From NCBI RefSeq assembly GCF_964340395.1, contig NC_135552.1, forward strand, positions 22,217,181 through 22,227,180: 10,000 nucleotides of DNA, read 5' to 3'. The translations under genes and the position numbers were made by a program. Below the pieces are notes generated by a model. The model was not told where the DNA came from. It saw only the letters and a list, made by a program, of their open reading frames with translations, and did no database searches. The stretch comes from Glandiceps talaboti (taxonomy: Eukaryota; Hemichordata; Enteropneusta; Spengelidae). This document shows, one piece after another, positions 1 through 8,653 of the stretch; positions within the stretch are counted from its first letter, which is position 1; each line of letters starts with the position of its first letter.

Positions 1-920
1 GTAGGATATAGCTAAGATATTCAAAGTGAACATTCCAAACACCGCTTAAACGCATGCATATTGAAAGTGAGTTAAATGCTATTTTTCAAAGTTGTGGTTT
101 TAAAAACAATAAGAAAGATATGTTTATAAGTTTTAGAATGATGGTATTTGTAAAGATCATCACGTCTTACTTTATTGTAACAATGCAAGATGGAAACGTT
201 AGCTCTCAACAGTCAAACAAACAAACACAACTGTATAGTCACGACATTTCGAGAGCTGGGGATACTGTTACTTCTCCATAGCAAATATTGATGAGTAATA
301 AATATTCACTGTTTAAGCATGTGGATTCGTTTCACTAATCGTTTGAGCTCTGAGGATGCCAATCGGTCTTAGGTTACACGAAAAATCCATTGTTAATGTT
401 AAATACGCACACCTACAGTACAGTCTCTGCCTTGTTTAGATCCTTAGACTATACATGACAACATGACGTAGCTACATCTTGGCTAGGCATGGGCTGAGTT
501 TATACGCAAATATTACTTGTTAATTTTAGTATGTGTTCTGCTCATTGAAACTCATTGAAATTACTTCACATATGCAGAACTCTAATCTGATATTTAGGCA
601 CACAACATACATAATTAGATGACATAACTCAGTGTACGGATATGAAGAAGTCGAGGAAATCTCCAATTCCACTATCAAATTGGCAAACAACTTCAGAAAA
701 TTATTTTGATGCCTGTGAAGAATATTGCATCAGTTTGTTGTTTTATGTTCAAATGTTTTGTAAACTACAGGAGTATGAACTCAGCTTGTATCACATTAAA
801 GCTGAAATGTTCAGCCTATTCGGGTATTCCTTAACTTGACAATGTAGTTACTGACTTTTCAGGAAACAAATTGTTGATTTTAGAATACAACTGTCTGCAA
901 ATGTCTCCAATATAATTATT
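1..920. other. AT-rich region without a recognisable gene
   Basis: Short open frames occur here (for example 54-281 and 642-839 on the + strand), but none resembles a protein family I know, and their lengths are what AT-rich non-coding DNA gives by chance. The only local structure I noticed is a perfect 10-bp tandem duplication, CTCATTGAAA twice, at 541-560. I see no tRNA-like fold and no convincing splice-site-bounded exon. It is probably intergenic, or intronic in a gene that lies outside the window. Confidence 0.6.
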
Positions 921-931
921 TCACACTCACA

Positions 932-990
<59 letters not shown>

Positions 991-1145
991 ACCCACACAC
1001 ACACATACACACACACTCACAAATACATACATACATACATACATACATACATACATACATACATACATACATACATACATACATACATACATACATACAC
1101 ACACATACATACACACATACACACATACATACATTCATACATACA

Positions 1146-1177
<32 letters not shown>

Positions 1178-1313
1178 CACATACATACATACATACATAC
1201 ATACATACATACATACACACACATACATACATACATACATACATACATACATACATACACACACATACATACATACACACATACATACACACATACATAC
1301 ATACATACATACA

Positions 1314-1345
<32 letters not shown>

Positions 1346-1383
1346 CACATAGAGACATGCATACATAAAGACATACATGGATG
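921..1383. repeat. Compound microsatellite (CA)n then (TACA)n with CA interruptions
   Basis: A CA dinucleotide tract fills roughly 921-1020, with CACT and CCCA variants at its ends. It passes into TACA/CATA tetranucleotide repeats from about 1023 to 1345, broken several times by short CACACA runs and by single variants (CATTCATA near 1133, ATATACAC near 1172 and 1342). The last degenerate units fade out by about 1383. All three minus-strand frames stay open through it, giving spurious Cys-Met-Tyr-Val proteins of up to 191 codons; these are artefacts. The CA-to-TACA change and the interruptions suggest an old tract grown by slippage. Confidence 0.97.
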
Positions 1384-1462
1384 GACTTTCTTTAAATACT
1401 GTCATTGAACTGTGGGGAAGCATGCTACTTTTTCATCGTAGAAATGTCAGTAATACGTAATG

Positions 1463-1524
1463 ATTGACATCTAGTGCCACAGTCGCATCAAAAGCGGAAT
1501 ACATTCGTACACTAGATGCTCAAT
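1463..1524. repeat. Inverted repeat, 14-bp stem with one bulge
   Basis: ATTGACATCTAGTG at 1463-1476 is the reverse complement of 1510-1524 apart from one extra C at 1519. The loop is 33 nt (1477-1509). The inner nine base pairs (CATCTAGTG / CACTAGATG) are perfect. It could be a remnant of a small foldback element or a structured RNA; the sequence does not decide between them. Confidence 0.6.
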
Positions 1525-2155
1525 GTGAAAGATAACCTTCAAGAACACGCGTGCGTTCTGTCACATTTCATTTTGCAATGTTATGTTGAACTTTGCCTTT
1601 TTGTATCTACATCTCACAATCCTTAGAAGGAGGTCTGTATATTTTAATAGTAAGGCACCAAACAAAGGTCAGTGTATTAATATTAAAGCAAACAGAGAAT
1701 ATAGCTTAATTATCGGATATTGAAAAATCGACAAAACTCAGCTTTTACAGCAATACGTGAAATTAATACATAAAGCTAAAGGTTAAAGTCTGAACAGATT
1801 GTAATTTATACAAAGAATAAAAGACAGATTGAACATGCACTGTACTGTCGTATATATGTTATAAAATGTTCTCTATATTCGTCCCTGGTGTTCCTGTATG
1901 GGGGGCTAAGAAACCTTAGAATTTATCTTTATTTAAAGTCAACTTAGTAATGACGAATACTGAACTGCATGCAAACATGTACATCCTATTATGGATAACA
2001 TGATTCTACTATAAGTTAGATACTCTGAAAGCCAGCAGAGTAAAAACAAAGTTCAGTCTGGCTCGACAAATAAAAAAGACTAGTATTGCTACATTTCATC
2101 ATCTTGCTAGACAAAAATCGTACTAAACACTGATTCCTATTATTGTTTGGGTGAT

Positions 2156-2210
2156 AACAATCTTGCTACAATTTTTAGCGAGAGCTCTCACTATCTTGCT
2201 ACAGATTGTT
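2156..2210. repeat. Nested small inverted repeat with palindromic centre
   Basis: AACAATC at 2156-2162 pairs with GATTGTT at 2204-2210. Between them lies the perfect palindrome GAGAGCTCTC (2180-2189), with copies of ATCTTGCTA on each side (2160-2168 and 2193-2201) and a third copy at 2101-2109. The arms are short, so chance is possible. The clustering 75 bp before a much stronger inverted repeat is what makes it worth noting. Confidence 0.35.
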
Positions 2211-2285
2211 GCCAAATGATATATTGTAACAACCTATAGTTTTTGAAGGCATGACTGTAGATTAAAATGTAATTACTTAAATGAG

Positions 2286-2411
2286 ATGTTATTCCCCAAT
2301 ATTTTTCTTCGTTCAGTCAGTTGTCGCTACCAGTCGCTAGATTGAATAGTAACAACCCTTAGGTCACGAGTATTTTCCGGCTGAATGAAGAAAAATATCG
2401 GAGAATAACAT
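2286..2411. repeat. Long inverted repeat, 31-nt arms: candidate MITE/foldback element
   Basis: The left arm 2286-2316 and right arm 2381-2411 are reverse complements at 28 of 31 positions, around a 64-nt centre (2317-2380). All three mismatches are transitions, so an RNA hairpin would keep them as wobble or near-wobble positions. An inverted repeat this long is very unlikely by chance. Non-autonomous DNA transposons (MITEs) commonly look like this, but I see no clear target-site duplication next to the arms. Alternatives are a terminal-repeat remnant of a larger element or a hairpin RNA precursor. Confidence 0.7.
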
Positions 2412-2503
2412 AATTATACCAGTACCAGTAATGTCAAAGAAAAATCGGGGAAAGTGATGGCAATGTTTTTAACGTTTTGATTCTTCGAACACAGCAGAAT
2501 CAG

Positions 2504-2550
2504 TGACGTAGACGCGCGTTGTCGTGACGTACAACGACCAGAGTATATAT
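2504..2550. promoter_or_regulatory. Possible promoter-like cluster: two TGACGTA sites and a TATA-like box
   Basis: TGACGTA, the core of a CRE/ATF-type site, occurs at 2504-2510 and again at 2525-2531. The second copy sits inside an inverted repeat, CGTTGT (2517-2522) with ACAACG (2531-2536). TATATAT follows at 2544-2550, and a CACGTG E-box lies at 2575-2580. The segment is locally richer in CpG than the AT-rich DNA around it. No gene is recognisable immediately downstream on the + strand, so this rests on motif clustering only. Confidence 0.2.
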
Positions 2551-3159
2551 TCCATATTTTTTTGTTCAACTTGGCACGTGCATGGTGTAATGAATTGTAT
2601 TATTGTTTCAGTCGAACCACATGATAAGATGTAGCAATGGTAAACCGGACAATGGTTTGATTTTACTCAACTTATGACTTCGATTGCAAAATGGATAATT
2701 TCAACATCCGACACTATTATAATATTGTATTCATTCATTTTATTGTTAACTTCTACATGTTAATGAAACCTTTCAAAGTCAAGAAACCATACTGACTATT
2801 TTGATATCAATCAATTTTTCAGTTACTTACTTCGTCTGTTACAGAAAACACCTGATCTATTTTTATGGTTTTTTATTTTCTTAGTAAATGTGATAAATTT
2901 GACATCCTAATCTTCAAGTTTTAGTTATCTCTTTCAAAACTTACACTTTACAAGTGAAAATACTGCAACAACATAAGTTGTATCTGAGGTTGCATTTTTA
3001 TCAGCAAAACATCAAAAAAGTGTAAGAAACTAAAATCCCAAAATAGATCAGAAGATGTTAGAAGAAACATTAAATGGTATATGTATATGTATATGAAAAA
3101 CTCTCAATATGAATTGTTAGGTAATACGTTAGTTTACTTTATTTCATATTCATAGAAAA

Positions 3160-3175
3160 TAAATACTAGTATTTA
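3160..3175. repeat. Perfect 16-bp palindrome
   Basis: TAAATACTAGTATTTA is its own reverse complement. It lies in AT-rich DNA, where short palindromes are not rare, and no partner elements are visible. Confidence 0.5.
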
Positions 3176-4169
3176 ATATTTGGGGACGTAATTATTTCTG
3201 TTTCAATAACTAACATTTATGTCATGTTTACGATTTGCCCATCTTTTGGGTTATACTACAATTAAAACGGAAGCGTCGCCTTCTTGTTGACTTTGGAACT
3301 AGTCAGAACAATCGCAAATTCAACTTTTTGACCATCATTTCCAAACGACAAAGTGAAATTTATGATTTTTATGAACGTTTTGAAGAGTAAACTTTTTGAG
3401 TGTATAGGTTTGACAACAATCTTAACGCCAAATTACTCGAAGAAGGTTATTGATCTAAACAGAGAGCAAGAAGAGAAACAACTGAACTTTCGATAAATTC
3501 ATTTGATGATCATTCCTTCAACAAATGATGCAACGAGAGAGAAGGTCAAATTTGAAGACAATCAATATCCTCATATTCGAGAGGAAAAGTTGATACCCTT
3601 CGTAAACTATGCAACCAATTCAATCGCATACGTCCCCAGGCCAAGCCGATTTTGAGTCCTCTTGGCATTTCTATAAGTGGTGCGTTTTGTTGTCTGGGAG
3701 ACCTGCTCATCAATTTTTGATCATGTTAGTCAAAATGTCAGTTCTTTGTGAACGTTAACACTCTCGTATTGCAACATCATGAATGCAAACATTACGGTAG
3801 ATCAAGGTACCAGAGGCGTTTTCATGCAATAATCGGGCGTAATAAGGGAACTCTATAATTGTGAAATGGCGAAAGATGAAATTTCTCTTTGTCAAGTCAC
3901 TAACTCTCATACCTACGGCATTTTCAAAACTACTTAGACAAGATGACAACTATGAACTGCATGATAACGTTAGCTCGCAGAGACAAACGATCAAAAATAT
4001 TAAATCCTTCGTCTCTATGAATATATAATTCTATACGCTGCTGGAAAAACACATGTAATGCTCTTCACGTAATCATTCAACTGAGACTATATTCAGATAT
4101 TGAATGGATGTCATTAAGACTCTACTCTATCAGCAAAGGTATACAATAACATTAAATGGATTTGAGATA

Positions 4170-4622
4170 TCAATGAATTACAAACAAAAGATAATACAAA
4201 GCTGGTACCCTGGTAGAGAAAATGAAATTCACCAAAACGTGTTTCGAGCAACTACTAAAAAACCCTATAAGTCTAACATGAACATTATCAATCAAATTGA
4301 CCATTGAATTATCTGTTAGTAAATTCACTGGTTGCATCTGACCGTTATATTGGCTTCTGATGCGCGGGAAAATATTATTTTTTTTATTTACGGTTGATGG
4401 AATCAGAATCGTACTGTACCACGTTTTAATTTCAAATGTTTGCCCGTAGATCTTGAAACAAACATTTATGATAGAGAATCTATTGTATGTGTCAATGTAC
4501 CAAACTGAATGGTTTGCATCACATCTAAGTGTTGGTTTATATGATTGGCTTTTCGAGAACATGGCAAAGGAAATGCAAATGTAACCAGATGATATAAACA
4601 AAAGTATTTGCAGCTTTATCAT
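4170..4622 (-). other. Unassigned 150-codon open frame, doubtful as a gene
   Basis: This minus-strand frame starts at an ATG at 4620-4622 with poor start context and has no in-frame stop for 150 codons. The frame is also open upstream of the ATG to a stop near 4680. The predicted product begins with about 20 mostly hydrophobic residues that could serve as a secretion signal (MIKLQILLF onward). It then has a Cys at about residue 34, a WYID motif near 41-44 and an FSI/V stretch that faintly recalls the core of F5/8 type C (fucolectin-like) domains. I do not recognise it with confidence. A frame this long is moderately unusual in AT-rich DNA but can arise by chance. It may be an exon or decayed exon of a secreted-protein gene, or nothing. 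Confidence 0.15.
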
Positions 4623-4965
4623 GAGGGCGCTATTACTCGACCTAACTGAGGAACCCTGGGACTTGACCTTGGACGGTGGTCAGTTGTAACTAGTAGCTCG
4701 AACTTGGTGGAAGCATGAAGCAGAGGAGACGCAAAGAATGGTAGGAGATAGAGAAGTTAGAGAAAGACAGAGAGAGAACTGAAGCTGAAGAGAAGGAGAA
4801 GAAAGGCACGTTGCTGAAGTACTGAGCTGAAGTCAATTTCAGAGGGCAACTTGACTGCTGCCTTCCTCAACTATGCTGAAAGAAGACAAACAGCAAAATG
4901 TATGATTCTGAAGTTGTAAGCTGGACATGATTGCGTAAACCATTAATCCAGTCTATTAAAATGGG

Positions 4966-4975
4966 ACATACACGC

Positions 4976-5023
<48 letters not shown>

Positions 5024-5260
5024 GCACGCGCGCGCGCGCGCACACACACACACACTCACTCACCCACTCACTCACTCACTCACTCACAAGCACGCACGCA
5101 CGCATAGACGGACGGACGGGCGGGCTGACAGTCACTCACTCACTCACTCACTCGGACAGACAAGACAGACAGAAAGACAGACAGACAGACAGATAGATAG
5201 ATAGATAGACAGACGGACGGACAGACGGGCTGACAGAGACTGACAGTCAGACAGACAGAC
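4966..5260. repeat. Mosaic microsatellite (CA)n-(CG)n-(CACT)n-(GACG)n-(GACA)n-(GATA)n
   Basis: The tract starts with 90 nt of unbroken purine-pyrimidine alternation (4966-5055) made of CA repeats flanking CG repeats. It goes on as CACT units (about 5053-5087), CACG units, GACG/GGAC units, CACT units again (about 5131-5153), GACA units, about four GATA units (5192-5209) and GACA/GACG units to about 5260. A block of GACGGACGG followed by GGGCTGACAG occurs twice (about 5107-5130 and 5212-5236), indicating internal segmental duplication. Neighbouring unit types differ by one base, as expected for slippage plus point mutation. The minus-strand frame across it is not a gene. Confidence 0.95.
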
Positions 5261-6393
5261 AACCATACATAGCCGACTTAGTACCACTTTAAGAAGAACG
5301 ACAATACTTTGAAGCTACATAGAGATACGTAACAAACCGTGTACAATAAGAAATGTCAGAAAGAATTGAAACAAAATGTCTGCCACAGTTGGCGCTGTTG
5401 AAGTTGTTTTGAAAGGTTCCTATTCATTTCTGTCCATTGAGGGCCCACAACGTTAACGTTTAGTCAAAAACGCAAATGTTATAACTGTAGATAAAAGAGG
5501 GTCAACAACGTAACATCTCATAAAACAATCAAAAGTAACAAAAGAAGATACAAAAGATATCAGTATTCATATAATGAAGTACTTTGACAAAAGTAGACAG
5601 AACGAAACAGCTACAAATAGACATAGACAGAAATTGATACAAAATTGTTATAGACGTTATTTTGTATGATCTTTTCTTACTACGTATTTGCTGTTGATTC
5701 ATACATCTTTATTACGGGAAAAAACTACTAAAATCAGCGCTGTGTGGCAAACTAGGATTGATGCATGATATTATATGGTCATATTAAGGAAAACATTCAG
5801 TAACCAAACATTATGCTTTTCAGTCATTGTTTTTCAACACAGGAGTCATATAAGTAATCCTTATTGAGATCAGAAATCAAAGTCTTGCTGTCGAAATCTT
5901 TAAAGCGATCACATTAACAGTAGCGTTCGTTCAAGTTGACAATCAATCTCTCTGCATTTCCACGTACACGAGCCAAGAAGCAAAAGATGAAACATCCGGT
6001 TGGCCGTATAGTAAGTGGACAACGTACATGTAAACTGAATCAAAACTAAACCAACTACGTTTTTTCTGATCAGTATACTACAATATCATGATGGCTTTTC
6101 AGGACAACATGTTTGACGATCTTTGACAGTGCTGTACCTTGGTGTTCATCATAACATTGTTGCATCATAGCATCCTAATGTGAACAGCGACACCTACGTT
6201 GGATTTAGGTAACTTGTCACGATATCGGGTTGGAGGGTGATAAATTTCCACAGTGGGGCCAAGAGCAGCCAGCAAACTTGACCATTAGTACGGTTTTTGA
6301 CTAGATAGAGGATGGAATTCTCGAATCTTTTGCTGTATCCTCGTGAGGCGTTCCAATGAAACGAGATTTACCAACAGTGCAACCAAACACTGT

Positions 6394-6396
<3 letters not shown>
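5261..6396. other. AT-rich region without a recognisable gene
   Basis: I see no frame with a recognisable product, no tRNA-like fold and no obvious element ends. A 12-bp palindrome, AACGTTAACGTT, lies at 5449-5460. The region ends at the AT microsatellite. It is presumably intergenic DNA upstream of the tyrosinase gene. Confidence 0.55.

Positions 6397-6483
<87 letters not shown>
6397..6483. repeat. (AT)43 microsatellite
   Basis: An unbroken AT dinucleotide run of about 43 units. The minus-strand frame through it encodes only Ile-Tyr repeats and is spurious. A tract this long and pure is probably length-polymorphic; it can also extrude a cruciform and is a common place for assembly or read-length error. 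Confidence 0.98.
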
Positions 6484-6484
<1 letters not shown>

Positions 6485-6490
6485 TTAGAT

Positions 6491-6541
6491 CAATGTTTGC
6501 AATTCGCGAGTAGTACTCTTCTGAGATGACAACATTAAGTT
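6491..6541 (+). repeat. Dispersed repeat family 1, copy 1 (upstream of tyrosinase)
   Basis: These 51 nt align without gaps to 8654-8704 in intron 1, with 42 of 51 positions identical. The 3' half (GATGACAACATTAAGTT) is perfectly shared. The similarity starts right after the AT microsatellite and decays after 6541. Two diverged copies in the same orientation, one outside and one inside the gene, suggest remnants of one interspersed element. No open frame or terminal repeat identifies its class. Confidence 0.65.
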
Positions 6542-6737
6542 TCATTAAAAGAACCATTTCAGTGATGCTGACTTATATCTCAACGCTTACAAGCAGAAAG
6601 AATACTCATGATGAAATTGAAATGGAGAATTTAGATTAGGAATAATTATATTTATCGAAATATGAAGTAGTGGAAGCTCCTCTCGTTCAAAGTTTTACTG
6701 ACTCAGAATAAATGTGAGCCGAAAATGCTACAGATAA

Positions 6738-6797
6738 ATGTGTACGTCACCGGTACATTATTCATATCTGTTAATTGCTCGCCAGTCACGTACACAT
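6738..6797. repeat. Perfect 10-bp inverted repeat, 40-nt spacer, upstream of tyrosinase
   Basis: ATGTGTACGT at 6738-6747 is the exact reverse complement of ACGTACACAT at 6788-6797, about 150-205 bp before the start codon. The right arm overlaps GTCACGTAC, close to the TCACGTG-type E-box used by MITF-class bHLH-ZIP factors at pigment genes, but not a full E-box. It could be a paired factor-binding site or a coincidence. Confidence 0.5.
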
Positions 6798-6865
6798 CAT
6801 GCTATACTAAGGGCAAGGTGCAATGTTTATTCATAGACCCTACACGAAATGGTTTATTTGTTCAA

Positions 6866-6873
6866 TATAATTA
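6866..6873 (+). promoter_or_regulatory. Possible TATA-like box of the tyrosinase gene
   Basis: TATAATTA lies 72-79 bases before the chosen ATG (6945). The spacing would fit a short 5' UTR, but no clear initiator follows at the usual distance, and AT-rich DNA offers such matches often. Confidence 0.15.
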
Positions 6874-6944
6874 TCTGTCTGTGCCATACGATTCAAAGTT
6901 CAAGCAAGTCATGGTGTTTTGAGCACCAGTGCATGTCAACTAAC

Positions 6945-7616
6945 ATGGTGTCTTACGTTTTAATATGTTTTACTGTGTCTATCATCTTCACAAATACTGC
7001 AGCACAGTTTCCAAGAGCCTGTCTATCAAGGAAGTCTCTGTCGAAAAAAGAATGCTGCCCGATTCCACTAGGATTTCATAAGGAATGTGGTGGTCAAAAG
7101 AGAGGCGAATGTGTAGACATCTCTCCACCAACAGAACAACGCGCTGGTTTCGCTGGTGACTTCGATCGATTTGAATGGCCTACAGTTTTCTTTACACGCG
7201 TATGTCGATGTAGGGGAAATTTTCTCGGTCCTGATTGTAGTACGTGTACGTATGGCTACACTGGTGAGAACTGTGATCAGAAGAAGAGCCTCGTAAGAAG
7301 AAATATTCTGACACTGTCAGATAGAGAGATAAAGAAATTGAAAACATATCTACGAAAGGCCAAAGAAACAACGAGCGATTACAAAATAGCAACGAGTCTG
7401 TACGTCGACATGGAGGAAGGGAAGTCCCCCCTGTTTAATAACATCAACGAGTACGACCTATACACATGGATTCACTATTATGGATTCAGGCAAAATATCG
7501 TAAGATCGCCGCAGGAAGACAGAGGGGCAACAACTGTTGATTTCGCTCATAGTGGACCGTCCTTTTTTACATGGCACCGTTTGTACTTACTAGCATTTGA
7601 ACGCATGCTGCAAAAG
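6945..7616 (+). CDS. TYR: Tyrosinase, coding exon 1 (signal peptide, Cys-rich/EGF-like domain, CuA site)
   Basis: This exon encodes the first 224 residues of a tyrosinase, the copper enzyme that oxidises phenols and catechols to quinones, in animals usually in melanin-making vesicles or outside the cell. Residues 1-20 form a hydrophobic signal peptide, followed by QFPRAC and KKECCP as at the mature start of vertebrate TYR. Ten cysteines (26, 37, 38, 48, 56, 87, 89, 98, 101, 110) match the family's N-terminal domain, ending in an EGF-like C-x-C-x8-C-x2-C-x8-C. LVRRNI precedes the catalytic domain. The three CuA histidines are His177 (WIHYYG), His202 (DFAHSGP) and His211 (TWHRLY). I chose the ATG at 6945 because AACATGG is a good start context and puts the signal sequence first; an ATG at 6933 would add four residues. 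The exon ends at AAG|GTAGGA in phase 0. Reading on reaches a stop at 7695-7697 with no family similarity, so 7617 onward is intron. Confidence 0.95.
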
Positions 7617-8420
7617 GTAGGAAGGGAATTTCAATGCATTTTTGCCGGTGCAATTTTCTTCTTTAAAATCCCCTTTGTGATGACTTTTCCCCGTTGATAT
7701 CCCCAATCTTGTTTTCTAAAGACATTATGAACAATTATGCGCTCCAGTTAGTTCTCGATCTCTCTATAGTTCTACATCTATAGTAAAGAAATTGCTTGGT
7801 TCCGTTTACCCGACCACACCTAGTTTCTCACTGCCCCCCTCCTCATAAACTTCTTTTACGTATTGGAGAAAGTAATATAAAACAAAATCGCGAAAATTGT
7901 GAGGTCGCGGGAGACATATTGGATGCGGAAACTGACGTCAACTTAAAAAGGCAAAATAAAACTGTTCTTCTAATCTGTAATGGCTGTAGTGTCACAGATG
8001 CCATATTCATAATTTTAGTAAATTCAATATTTTAACTACATCGCATGTCTCACTTTCACTGGAAGGTCAACATACTCTCTCAAGGATATCGGATTCAGAC
8101 CACAAGATTCCAAGCGTACTCAAGTACATGAGACGACAGTCAGCATTTCATAAATACACGTAGCTAGGATTCACAGTGATCATTTATCAATGTTTTGAGA
8201 GTAGTCTTTAGGACATGGTAACACCTCCTGCAGACTTTTATATGGTTTGCATTAATTATGTGGCCATACACATGCGTTATGTAAATTTAGACTTTAAGGA
8301 CAATAAAGATTACACTTGGAATTAGGAGGCAGGCACATCACTTCGGTGAAAGTCAATGAACGAGGCATATGCTAAGTGCTTGCCACGTGGTTCTAGTGGT
8401 GACTTTCTGCTTGAATATAA

Positions 8421-8447
8421 ACTGTGTGTAGTCTGAGCTAATTCCCT
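8421..8447 (-). repeat. Dispersed repeat family 2, copy A (tyrosinase intron 1)
   Basis: These 27 nt match 9029-9055 at 25 positions, with looser similarity for about 25 nt further. Read on the minus strand, both copies encode RELAQTTH in an open frame, and one of the two differences is synonymous. That would fit descent from a coding element, but the segment is too short to test this. Placed on the minus strand only because of that reading. Confidence 0.5.
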
Positions 8448-8603
8448 AAAGTCAAAGTAGTGATCCCGGTACAGAAGTTGAGTTGGTACATAAGATGTGA
8501 GAGTGATTCGAGTGTAGTTACTTGGTCTGTCAGCTGAGTGCAAAGATCGAAATGACACAATACAACTTTTTGATATTCGCTAAGTTTTGATGTTTTGCGA
8601 GGT

Positions 8604-8637
8604 CACCTTGAACGCTCAGCCACCTTGAACGCTCAGC
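8604..8637. repeat. 17-bp perfect tandem duplication
   Basis: CACCTTGAACGCTCAGC occurs twice in a row (8604-8620 and 8621-8637), just upstream of dispersed repeat family 1, copy 2. Its perfection indicates a recent slippage or repair event. Confidence 0.9.
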
Positions 8638-8653
8638 TGTCATGAATTGATAC

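Larger units (their letters stand above)
1384..2285. other. Non-coding region with small inverted repeats
   Basis: No open frame here looks like a gene. Two structured spots stand out: an imperfect hairpin at 1463-1524, and a cluster at 2101-2210 in which ATCTTGCTA occurs three times (2101, 2160, 2193) around a perfect 10-bp palindrome, GAGAGCTCTC (2180-2189). Both are listed separately. The rest is AT-rich DNA in which I see nothing. Confidence 0.55.
2412..4965. other. Long region without a recognisable gene
   Basis: About 2.5 kb of mostly AT-rich DNA. It holds a CRE/TATA-like cluster (2504-2550), three TATATG-type units near 3076-3096, a 16-bp perfect palindrome (3160-3175), and a purine-rich stretch near 4708-4805 made of GA-rich words. 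One minus-strand open frame (4170-4622, 150 codons) is longer than its surroundings lead one to expect and is listed separately. The other open frames (for example 3755-3949 minus and 4104-4307 plus) have no recognisable similarity or composition of real proteins. Confidence 0.5.
6542..6944 (+). promoter_or_regulatory. Upstream flank / 5' UTR region of the tyrosinase gene
   Basis: This is the stretch between the dispersed repeat and the chosen start codon. It holds a perfect 10-bp inverted repeat (6738-6747 with 6788-6797) whose arms carry GTCAC/TCACGTA-like cores, and a TATA-like TATAATTA at 6866-6873. The latter would place transcription start roughly 50 bases before the ATG. The open frame 6725-6922 has no recognisable product and ends before the tyrosinase start; it is probably non-coding. 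An upstream non-coding exon cannot be ruled out. No promoter element is proven. Confidence 0.35.

Noticed and set aside
921-1345. CRISPR-like or designed repeat array
   Set aside because: Units are 2-4 bp and continuous with no unique spacers; it is an ordinary compound microsatellite in animal DNA.
848-1423. Minus-strand open frames of up to 191 codons rich in Cys-Met-Tyr-Val
   Set aside because: They are translations of the CA/TACA microsatellite, which has no stop codon in any minus-strand frame.
4708-4805. Purine-rich GA stretch as a coding coiled-coil or charged protein region
   Set aside because: The + strand frames are broken by stops within it, and no splice-bounded exon is apparent.
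4867-5055. Minus-strand frame with Cys-Val and Arg-Ala runs
   Set aside because: Product of the CA/CG microsatellite; no protein-like composition outside it.
6285-6557. Minus-strand frame with a long Ile-Tyr run
   Set aside because: Translation of the (AT)43 tract; the flanking residues match nothing I recognise.
6849-6944. Tyrosinase start at the earlier in-frame ATG at 6849
   Set aside because: It would add 32 residues with no family similarity before the signal peptide; the ATG at 6945 has better context and gives the expected N-terminus.
7617-7697. Continuation of tyrosinase exon 1 past the donor to the stop at 7695-7697
   Set aside because: The residues after Lys224 lose all family similarity, and exon 2 resumes exactly where the family alignment requires. 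Intron retention would give a truncated protein but is not supported by anything here.
7796-8558. Open frames inside intron 1 (7796-8035 plus, 8322-8558 minus) as nested genes
   Set aside because: Short, without recognisable domains, and partly built from dispersed repeat sequence.
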